Assembly: GCA_963930775.1 (NCBI GenBank)
Contig: OZ005697.1
Coordinates: 9,074,292 to 9,138,291, forward strand
Length of the DNA: 64,000 bases
Direction of reading: 5' to 3'
From: Cliona cf. orientalis
Lineage: Eukaryota > Porifera > Demospongiae > Clionaida > Clionaidae
Part shown: positions 55,312-64,000 of the stretch, in pieces
Numbering within the stretch: position 1 is the first letter of the stretch
Layout of the letters: every line of letters begins with the position of its first letter
Notes under the pieces: model-generated
Database searches by the model: none
What the model saw: the letters and a program-made list of their open reading frames with translations, nothing else
What the model was told of the DNA's origin: nothing
Program-made: the position numbers and the translations under genes

Positions 55312-57696
55312 ATGGATTCGCGCATGTTGCTTCTATGCGCAGCGGCATTTATCTGCTTCAGCAGTCAACTAGCCGTAGCCTCGAGACTTGCTCCACGCTC
55401 TAAGAATACAGGATTCAGTCCAGTTCCATCGGTGGATTGCCAGAGCAAGCCCCAGTCCGGTATGCCTTTCTGTGATACAAGTAAATCCTTCATGGAGAGG
55501 GCTGTTGATTTGGTATCCAGACTCACCACTGCAGAGAAGATAGGCCAGACGTCTACCATAGCTCCAGCCATACCACGTTTCGGAATAAAAGATTATAACT
55601 GGAGGTCCAACTGCGTTCATGGATGGACTTCTTCTGGTGGTCACTGGCCTAGTGACCTCAAATGGACGGTGTTCCCAGCCCCAATGGGTCTAGCAGCAAC
55701 CTTTGATGCCGACCTCGTCTTGAAAGTTGGCCAAGCGACAGCAGACGAAGGACGAGCACTTCACAACGAAATGTTAGTCACAAATAATGGCTCCAGTACT
55801 GAAGCAGCTGCACTCAACTGCTTCTCTCCAAATGTTAACCTGGTCCGTGATCCTCGCTGGGGAAGGGCAGAAGAGACGTTTGGGGAAGATCCTTACGTTC
55901 TCTCAGTAATTGGATCTGCCTACACTCGAGGTCTTCAAGAGGGAGACAACGAAAAGTATATGAAGGTGGCCGCTTGTCCGAAGCACTATGCAGTTCATAG
56001 CGGACCAGATAACGATCGAAGCCATTTCGTAGCCAACACTAGCCTCCACGATTTGTACGATACGTACCTTCCAGCGTTTAAATCACAAGTGATGGGAGCA
56101 AAAGCTGCTCAAGTCATGCCAGCGTACAGTGGGGTGCGATGCAAATATCAGCCTGATGGGGCACCAGATGCTGCCAACCCCTTTCTCTTAAAGACAGTGC
56201 TAAGAGAGCAGTTTAATGCACCAAACATTTCGACATGTTCTGATAATGGTGGAGTAAGGGAGGTGTATGCAACACACAAGTATGTTGCTACTGCTGAGCT
56301 GGCAGCTGCCGTGTGTATGAATGCAACAAACGATCTTGATCTTGGACATGATGAAGTTTACCTTCAAAATCTCCAAAAGGCCCTGGATGATAAATATGTA
56401 CAAGAACAAACGATCACAGATGCAGTCGTTCGAAGCTTTTACCTCCGTATGATGTTGGGTGACTTTGATCCTCCCTCCATGGTCCCCTACCAGCTCATAG
56501 ACAAGAGCCACCTCGATACGCCACAAACTCAGGCACTCAACTTGCAGGCAGCTAGGGAGTCCATTGTCCTGCTAAAAAAAGCAAAGAATAGCCTTCCTCT
56601 TGATCCCAAGAGCATAAAAAATATTGCCGTAGTGGGACCACACGGAAATGCTACGCGCACTCCTCTATCAAATTATGCCGGTATTCCTTCAAAAGTTGTC
56701 AGCCCCTTGGAAGGAATTCAAAAGCAACTTTCAGGTGCCACAGTCAACTTTTCAGAGGGCTGCTCGAATCCAAAGTGTTCCGATACATCCAAGTTTAAAG
56801 ACGCTCTAGATATTGTCCGCTCAGCAGATGTGGTTATCATGGTAATGGGAATCGATGGTTCCATTGAGGGGGAGGGTCATGACAGAGTTGGGTCAAGCTG
56901 TAATGGTAAATCCATCGACGTACTCCAATTGCCAGGATGCCAGAATGAATTCATACAGCAAGTCGCAGCTCTGAATTCAAAAGTGATCTTAGTATTGATG
57001 AATGGTGGTCCAATCAGCCTTACAAACGAGGTGCTAGGTGATGATAAGGTAATTGCAATCATCGATACATTTTATCCTGGAGCTCTAGGTGGGACAGCCA
57101 TAGCTGATGTGCTCTTCGGTAACTATAATCCTGGAGGAAGGATGCCAGTTACTACCTTCTTGTCCTCTGATGAGATTCCACCAGCTGTGGATTACAACAT
57201 GACCACGCCTCCTGGAAGGACCTACCGCTACTACACTGGTACTCCTCAATTTCGTTTCGGATACGGGCTCTCGTACACATCTTTTGAGTACTCCAAACTG
57301 GCAGTGGATTCAACCACAGTCAATCCCTGTGACTCCATCAAGGTGACAGTGTCTGTTGAGAACACTGGAAAGTTAGCTGGTGATGAGGTGATACAGATCT
57401 ACCTAGCTCCACCAAAATCGTCCGACAAACCCTTCTTCCCGAATGTTCAGCTAGTGGGCTTTAATCGAGTCAACATCAAACCTGGAGAAAGCCATACGGC
57501 CACATTTGAACTGAATCCCTACCTCCTCTCTCTGGTTGATGAAGATGGTGAGCACAAGATCTTCCCAGGAGACTACACAGTGCTCTCTGCTAACCAGCCT
57601 GGAGATGATATGTTGAAAGCCACTTTTACCATCAGTGGAACTGCCCCTGTAAAGACATCTACATGCTCCTCTTCCCCTCAGTGTTTCACATGCTAA
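55312..57696 (+). CDS. GH3 beta-xylosidase-like glycosidase, copy 3 (secreted)
   Basis: Intronless, about 794 residues. The ATG at 55312 gives a good signal peptide (MDSRMLLLCAAAFICFSSQL); the longer upstream frame lacks an earlier ATG. The GH3 body has YNWRSNCVHGW, FSPNVNLVRDPRWGRAEETF, PKHYAVHSGP (KHY in place of KHF), SDNGGV with the nucleophile Asp, VMGIDGSIEGEGHDR, NPGGRMPVT, the Fn3-like domain and the tail CSSSPQCFTC. The last roughly 130 residues match copy 1 almost exactly although copy 1 lies on the opposite strand, while the middle matches copy 2. Function is as for the other copies; whether the KHY change alters activity is unknown. Confidence 0.88.
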   Translation: MDSRMLLLCAAAFICFSSQLAVASRLAPRSKNTGFSPVPSVDCQSKPQSGMPFCDTSKSFMERAVDLVSRLTTAEKIGQTSTIAPAIPRFGIKDYNWRSNCVHGWTSSGGHWPSDLKWTVFPAPMGLAATFDADLVLKVGQATADEGRALHNEMLVTNNGSSTEAAALNCFSPNVNLVRDPRWGRAEETFGEDPYVLSVIGSAYTRGLQEGDNEKYMKVAACPKHYAVHSGPDNDRSHFVANTSLHDLYDTYLPAFKSQVMGAKAAQVMPAYSGVRCKYQPDGAPDAANPFLLKTVLREQFNAPNISTCSDNGGVREVYATHKYVATAELAAAVCMNATNDLDLGHDEVYLQNLQKALDDKYVQEQTITDAVVRSFYLRMMLGDFDPPSMVPYQLIDKSHLDTPQTQALNLQAARESIVLLKKAKNSLPLDPKSIKNIAVVGPHGNATRTPLSNYAGIPSKVVSPLEGIQKQLSGATVNFSEGCSNPKCSDTSKFKDALDIVRSADVVIMVMGIDGSIEGEGHDRVGSSCNGKSIDVLQLPGCQNEFIQQVAALNSKVILVLMNGGPISLTNEVLGDDKVIAIIDTFYPGALGGTAIADVLFGNYNPGGRMPVTTFLSSDEIPPAVDYNMTTPPGRTYRYYTGTPQFRFGYGLSYTSFEYSKLAVDSTTVNPCDSIKVTVSVENTGKLAGDEVIQIYLAPPKSSDKPFFPNVQLVGFNRVNIKPGESHTATFELNPYLLSLVDEDGEHKIFPGDYTVLSANQPGDDMLKATFTISGTAPVKTSTCSSSPQCFTC

Positions 57697-57905
57697 TTTT
57701 AACAGAGGCTAATTGTTGTGAATTGAGTTAAACAGCTGTTCAACACTTGCGTTTATTTATTACTTTCTCGTGATCACTGAATATGATGATTTTTAGCGCA
57801 TGCGCGGCTGTGCCAACAGACTTAGGCGCATGCGTATGTATAGCACACGTAGCTCCACCCATAAAACGCGAATGGGCGTGGTCATCGGTTCACCGCAGCT
57901 CAACC
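57697..57905. promoter_or_regulatory. DROSHA upstream region with two NRF1-type motifs
   Basis: GCGCATGCGC at 57796-57805 and GCGCATGCG at 57826-57834 lie within 110 bp of the chosen start codon. An in-frame ATG at 57783 would put both motifs inside the coding region, which argues for the start at 57906. Confidence 0.5.
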
Positions 57906-60900
57906 ATGGAGGAGAAATGGCGATCTCTGGGCTCAAAGAGAGATCGAGATCAGCAGATGAGCGGTGAGAATCAGCGGTCATATCGTCGTAAGGAATATCG
58001 TGAACTCGAGGGGCGCTTCGAAGGCAGCTTCAGAAAGAGACCAAAATACGAGGAAGCTCGCACCTCTGCTCGTCCAGAAAATTCTGATAGGAGAGATGAT
58101 GAAGCGTCGTCAAAGAGGGTCCGACACAGTCGCTCATCACCAAGAGACCACGTAAAAAGTGGCAGCCACCATGATGATAGACACCGTAGGACATCTGCAT
58201 ACCCATATGCATCGAGCGGTAGACGAAGGGGAAAGGATGCACCTGATAAGTACGGAGGGCATTCACATGGAAGAGATAGGTATGAAGAATCTCCACATAT
58301 GAATAGGGATAGAACTTCTTTTCGACGGAAATTCACTCATGACCGGGAAAGAGAGAAGGAGTGCAACCGCAATCGTGATAGGTCGACACGGCGACAGAAA
58401 TTGCAGCTGCCAGTGGACGGAGCTGCTTCTCAGAAACGATGTGAAGTGGTTCCGTACGCGAGCAGTGAAGCAAGCAGCAGTAGCAGAGGACATCAAAGTG
58501 TGATGGAGGGGAAGCATGAATTGTTGATGAAGGTGCTTTCAATGGTGGACTGTGGTTTTATTCCGTCGCTGCCAGAAAAGTACTACAGTGTTGAAGATGA
58601 CAAGGTGACAACTAAAGTTTGGAGCTTTATTCCTTAAAATATTATGGGTTATCTTAGTACTTGAAGGGTAGTAGCTAGTATGCATGTAACTTGGACTATT
58701 GTTAAAATTTGTTTTATGCCTTAATTTCTGTTCCATTTGGTGTCAGCTATTATCTTTTGGTGATACCATCATATTATATGCAGAGGGTATCATCAACACG
58801 AGAACTGGCTCTTCTACACACTAACTTTGAGCAGACATTATTATCTGCTGGTGGAGAAATCTCTCCAAGATGGCGACTCTCGCGTCAACTGGAAGATCAC
58901 TTACCTCAGCCGGTGATGGAGAAGGTTGATGAAAATACACCAGAGACCCTTGGACAAGGAGATAAAGAAACTACAATGAAAGAAGAAAGTGGAAAAATGG
59001 AGTCTTCTATCACCTCTGAGGTGGCAACAGCTGCACCGTTGGAGAATGATCCATCTCGACAGTCGACGAGTACTTCGTGTTCCGGTGAGGAGGCATCATG
59101 TTCATCATCGCCTCTTCCGCCATTCAAGCCTATACTTCACGACGACCTGTGTTACAATGTCCCCTCTGAGGTCAGTAGATGGACAGAAGCAATAATATTA
59201 TTATCCATTAATAATATTATGTATTTGTACAATTCAGGTACCCTTTGTTCATAAGAAAAAGTACCATTGCTATGGAAAGGTATATATGTACTGGTACATG
59301 TACTGTATGTTCTTTATTCACAATGCCATGTGTAGGAGACAACAGCTGTCGACCTGGATGTCAACCCACGAGGTTACCATAGCTACGCTATTTCTGTGGA
59401 GCCAACTGTTAACTTTGAGGTGTACATATCTCTCTCTCTCCCCTCTCTTCCTTCAGTAACACTTTCACTCATCTGTAGCTGATGGGGCTCACAAAGATCC
59501 GAAGAGAAGATGGAAAGGTCTTTTTGTTTCAAGGTTTCTCGATTCTCTCCCACACCAAACTTGACCATGTACGTACGTACATAGGTGGACATGGACTGAA
59601 ACTGTGTATAATATAATACGTACTGCTTCCATTTGCAGCTACCACAGTACAAGTTCAAACGATACAACGGTATTTACAGCGTCAAACTTCACAAACATCC
59701 GACACTAACAGTTAGTAACTAACCTACATGTAGCTGATAAAATAATGGAGTTGACAGACACTTCATCCTTTCCTTTCAAAATTAATAGAATTTCACAGTA
59801 CAAGACTCTCTTCTCTGTCAAGAGTTCATTTTTGTGAAACTCCTTGAGCTCTATGACTGGGTTGAATGTAGGTCCATTTGTATAGCAGCACAGTGTGTGT
59901 TGCTGCTGATCCTATTGATGCTATATATGGTCTTCTTCTTGACAGACATCAGATCATTCTCAACGAAACTACTCTTTGTTCCGAGATTCGTACGAGAAAG
60001 CAAGGGTAACTAACTTTGTTCCTGTGAATATCCGTCCATATTGATAGCCTCATCCCCATCATGCACACACTCTCTCTCCCAACTTTTATGTAATATTACT
60101 GGTTTTTGTGGGCAACAATAAAAAAAGCTTCGAGAGGGAGAGAGTCTGGGGATGAGGTTGATTGTGTTAAGAACTTGCATAATAATTAAATGTTTATGTA
60201 CACACCCACTCAAATGTGCAGATGATAAATGTGAAGTCCTCTCGTTAGCCGAACTGATGCGCTGTCTGCTTACAAACATGGATCCAATCACGAAGTTCAG
60301 TCCAAGTGAACTTTTGTCCATGCCTCCGGGCTTCCTCTTGTTCTCACCAGATAAGGTACATTTGTACTTAACATACACTACCGTACATTGCGAATATTTT
60401 GTGTCTAAAATATTTCGTGCAATAATTTTTCATGTTAAATAATTTTCGGACAAATGACCCTGTACCACATTATCATTAATGTTGCATATGTATTTTCGCG
60501 CATTTAATTTTCGCACTAGCCAGGCTGTCCGAAAATATTTTAACAACGAAATATTCTCGATTTATGGTATCTCGTCCTTAAGTCATCATTCCTTTAGGCT
60601 TGGGTTATTCTGGTTTCTCTATAACTTTCCTTTTTTTGGTTTCTAGTCTCCATCTTGTTACCGTGCGGATGAAGTCGATGTATCACCAGAGAAGGTACAA
60701 TGTACAAAGTGAATACTAGGAAACTTATTCTGTGTCTCCTTTCCCACCCCCCTCCCTCTCTCTCTCTCTCTCTTGCCCCCCTCCCTCTGTTGTATAAAGG
60801 ATGTGAGGCTGGGCCACTGGTGCTTACAGCTGCTCTCCAAGATCAAGTCACAATCTGCTACCCAGTTAGTAAACCGTGCTGTATCTATATACAGTCTCTG

Positions 60901-63900
60901 TATCAATCGCCTTATCTTGTGCAGGTACAAGGCTGAAAGGCAGCGATATGCCGAGCTTAACAGCAAGAGATCTGAACGGTAACGTGGCATTTTTGCGATG
61001 TGTGTGCAATGGTTATGAGTATGTACATGTACGTGTACGTACTCATACATGTACACTCCCCACACACACTCTCATACAGGAAGCTGACGAGAAACGAGCA
61101 CTTTGAATTGAGAGACCTCAAGGAGACCCTCTCGGGAGGGAACCACTCCAAACACCAGTCTCACCAAGCCGGGATGGTCTGGATCCCACCTCAAGAAGGA
61201 GTCATGGCCACCAATCTCTACTACGACTTTGTGCAGGTAAGTAAAAGTAGACAAGCCTCGATTGCCTGTGCTCAGGTCATATCGTAGAAAATTCGAGTCT
61301 TTAGGATAATATGTCCTCCAATGCATCACACACAGCACTCCTCTCTCGTCCCACTCATCTCTCACCACGTCCTTGTTTACGATTCGCTGCTCTCCCTCGA
61401 AGAAAAGCTTGGCTACAAATTCAAAGATCCTCAGCTTCTCCTTCTTGCCATCACACACTCTTCAACTTCAACATACACATACTGCGGCGTCACAGAAGAT
61501 CAGTTGAAGAATGCTTTGGCAAACGGAGGCTTGAGGTGGTACAAGCGACTGGAGATGGCCCCACCTCTGAAGAAGATGAAGGCACTTCTTGCGGAGCTGG
61601 AGAGCGGCGGAGACTCGCCACCCGATGAAGGTCAAAGGTTACAGAACAATGAGCAGCTGGAGTACCTCGGTGATGCACTGCTGGAGTACCAATGCAGGTG
61701 TGTATTATTATGTAGTATTGAGCAATAATCTATAAGTGGAAATTTCGTATGGTGCTAATTTTACTAAATTTGCACAAGTATTTTTGTATATTGTGTATGC
61801 GAAAAGAAAGTTGAATGTTTGAAAAATTTCTTCCTAACTTCACTCCCAAGCCACATTCCATTCTCTCCCAGCTTTCACTTGTCACAAACATACACTCATC
61901 ACAACCCACATAGCCTGTACCTCTACCTGAAGCACCCTGACCTTTCTGTGGGCCAGCTGGTGAAGAGGAGACAGAACCTCGTCAAGAATCACTTCCTCCA
62001 GGAGCTGGCGGCCAAGCTGGACATGGAGAACTACGGTCTCTACAACATCAAGCATCACCTGACTCAGACGAGCCTTCGACACTTCTCTGGCAACTGTATC
62101 GAGACGATTCTTGGTGCCATTTTCTTGGACAGAGGGGCTGAAGAGGCAAGGAGGCTGTTTGGACGTCTTGCCTTCAGCGAGGTGGGTACTAAGTTATGTT
62201 AATGAAGTATGATGTAATACCTGTATGTAAGACGTAAGACCTAGCTTCCCATATTTTCCATGTTCCAAGGAAAATATACAAAGGCCCAGGTATGAGATTG
62301 ATGAGATATCGCTCAATGATCTGCAGAACATTATTGGCTTTGATGACTCCCTGAATTGTGGCACCCTGTGATAACAACATGTAGTGATAGTATTTATTCA
62401 GTTTGTGTCGACTTGCTGCGATTTCCTCTCCATCCCATGAAAGTCACGGTCAAATATTACAACCTGTTCATCAAATAAGGGATTATGAGGTTTTAACGCT
62501 TGCCCACCACCCACCCACCCACCTACTGTTAGTGTAGCTTTCTAATCTTGATTGTGTGAATGAGATGTGTACTCACGAAAGCTGGCTGGGCATCTGGCCT
62601 GGCTTTGTGTGGCTCTCCACAAGCACTCTAAGTATTCCACCCTCCTTCACCTTAGCGTGACACCACAGCGCCTAAAACAGCTGTCTCGTGGTTGTTTATG
62701 ACTCGTAATCGCAAATATCATCGGTCACCTTTCTGGATCAAACGTTCACCCTTTCGACCACGCTGATGGTAATCAAACCTCATCCCCTGGGCCAATTCCT
62801 TATGCCTTGTCACTATTGCTGATACTAGTGAAAAGTTTTACCTGGTGATTAAACAAATTCACAAAATTGCTATCAGCTTCACAGATAATAATTATTGTGA
62901 TTTCAGACTTCGGAGTATGAGGCTTGGATGAACCCAGGAGTGGATCCAGTCAAGGTGAGCCAAGGGATTAAAATTATGCTTTATATAGTTCATTTTTTTC
63001 TCTTGCAGGATGCATATCCTGATGGAGATAGGCACCTTATGCAGGACTCCAAACTGTTCCAGGTGTGTGCTTGAATCATGCAGTTTTTTTTATATACTTC
63101 AGCCTATAGTCGTCCATTTTTGGTGAGTTCCTTTCTTTTATCCACGTACAGTCCATGGTGAAACTGGAAGAGAGGTGCGGTACAACATTTCAGCACATTG
63201 GTCTGCTGGCAAGAGCCTTCACTCACTCATCCTGCCAAGACATGAAGATCTCCATGTAAGAGATTAGCTTCTAGAGTTTGCTAGTAAAGCTGACCAAGAT
63301 ATTAAGATACATGTACCTTCATTTGGAATTTGTAGGGGCAACTACCAACGCCTGGAGTTCTTGGGAGACGCCATTCTGCAGTTTCTAGTCTCCAAGTATA
63401 TCTACCATCGATTTCCGGCCTACAATGAAGGACATTTCTCCGTAAGCACCCCATGGCAATAAAGGGGATTGTGTTGGGGGAGCGTAGGGATTTTCCACTC
63501 CAGAGGTTGATTTCTCTTCCCTAAATTTTCTATGCTGAAGTACTGGAATATGTCCAACTTCCTGACTTGATATTAATTTTAATTTTTTGCAGATGATACG
63601 GACATCTTTGGTCCACAATAAGCACCTAGCCTCTCTCTGTCAGAAACTTGGCTTTCACGAATTCATCATCAGCAGTGAAAATAAGGTAGGTATGATGTGA
63701 TTATGTCATCGTGATGTCATTATGACATCATTACAGAAAGAGAAGATAGAGATTTCGGTGAAGATAATGGCTGATGTCGTTGAGTCATATCTTGGTGCTC
63801 TGACTCTCGATCAAGGGCTGGAAGCAGCTGAACGATTCTTACAAGTCCACCTCTTCCCAACACTATCCGTGAGTGCATGGTGCCGAGTTAAATAACAGAG

Positions 63901-64000
63901 TTACAACCTCCAGAATTATTGAGACAAATCTCTTCATAGTACATGACATTGTACATGTACTAAATCTTGCATATTGGCTAAGAAAAAACTATAGAGGGTA
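57906..64000 (+). CDS. DROSHA: DROSHA, microRNA-processing RNase III (3' end outside window)
   Basis: Twenty exons with consistent phases: 57906-58604, 58784-59170, 59238-59279, 59336-59419, 59479-59568, 59639-59710, 59789-59867, 59946-60005, 60222-60355, 60647-60694, 60800-60978, 61080-61236, 61336-61697, 61914-62181, 62907-62954, 63009-63062, 63152-63255, 63336-63441, 63593-63685 and 63737-63868; 1,066 codons so far. The N-terminus is Arg/Ser-rich, as in animal Drosha. The central region contains LLFVPRFVRESKG then EVLSLAELMRCLL, matching the human PRFVRF...EVLSMHQILLYLL stretch. RNase III domain a has LEYLGDALLEY and NCIETILGAIFLD; domain b has RLEFLGDAILQFL and ADVVESYLGALTLD, so acidic catalytic residues are kept in both. 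The dsRBD should follow beyond the right edge. With Pasha/DGCR8 it crops primary microRNAs in the nucleus. Exon 61914 could instead start earlier; the chosen acceptor gives the better family alignment. Confidence 0.93.
60379..60569. mobile_element. MITE-like palindromic element (CCGTA family, member 4)
   Basis: Termini CCGTACATTGCGAATATTTT and ...CGAAATATTCTCGATTTATGG, flanked by TA. The interior is the reverse orientation of the gene B element at 29100-29289, with GACAAATGACCCTGTACC at 60450-60467 and CAGGCTGTCCG near 60521. It lies in a DROSHA intron. Confidence 0.85.
62182..62906. other. longest DROSHA intron in the window
   Basis: No coding homology, palindromic element or long simple repeat was recognised in these 725 bp. 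Confidence 0.6.

Noticed and set aside
57783-57905. Upstream in-frame ATG for DROSHA
   Set aside because: The added peptide is uncharged or hydrophobic rather than Arg/Ser-rich, and it would cover two NRF1-type promoter motifs.
60847-60936. Possible small intron inside the DROSHA exon 60800-60978 (GTAAAC ... GTGCAG)
   Set aside because: Donor and acceptor are in different phases, while the uninterrupted reading frame is open and joins correctly to the next exon.
61859-61913. Earlier acceptor for the DROSHA exon at 61914
   Set aside because: It keeps the frame but inserts residues into a conserved helix of RNase III domain a. The acceptor at 61912-61913 gives SLYLYLKHPDL, which aligns with the family.

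Overview
The window is eukaryotic nuclear DNA: AT-rich, with many short GT-AG introns, intron-borne simple repeats and small inverted-repeat elements. Three fibrillar procollagen genes, DROSHA, LARGE, DDAH and ERAL1 make it metazoan. The small introns, the divergence of these proteins from vertebrate ones, and intronless plant/fungal-type GH3 glycosidases point to a sponge, most likely a demosponge. No rRNA, tRNA or CRISPR was seen. Species cannot be fixed from sequence alone.

Layout. (1) 1-5617, minus: ERAL1, a mitochondrial Era-type GTPase whose 3' exons lie beyond the left edge. (2) 5723-7106, plus: DDAH, head-to-head with ERAL1 across about 105 bp that carries an NRF1-type palindrome. (3) 7780-21799, minus: fibrillar collagen A (about 51 exons). 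(4) 23652-33511, plus: fibrillar collagen B (36 exons), divergent from A across about 1.85 kb. (5) 34257-47131, plus: fibrillar collagen C (55 exons), in tandem with B. (6) 47552-49738, minus: intronless LARGE-type bifunctional glycosyltransferase. (7) 49986-57696: three intronless GH3 beta-xylosidase-like paralogues, one minus and two plus. (8) 57906-64000, plus: DROSHA, cut by the right edge after the second RNase III domain.

The centre is a roughly 40-kb fibrillar collagen cluster. All three genes encode a signal peptide, a minor helix, a major helix of about 1011-1016 residues and a COLFI C-propeptide, built from exons of mainly 45, 54, 99, 108 or 162 nt that begin with a whole Gly codon. 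They differ at the ends: A and C have TSPN/LamG-like N-domains, while B has none. The C-propeptide cysteines are complementary. A keeps C2 but lacks C3; B and C keep C3 but lack C2. Since C2-C3 is the interchain bond in vertebrate procollagens, this suggests (as inference) that A may assemble with B or C as a heterotrimer.

Introns across the window hold at least six TA-flanked palindromic elements with CCGTA-type termini and a shared internal core. A separate 436-bp element with perfect 50-bp inverted repeats sits in intron 1 of collagen A.
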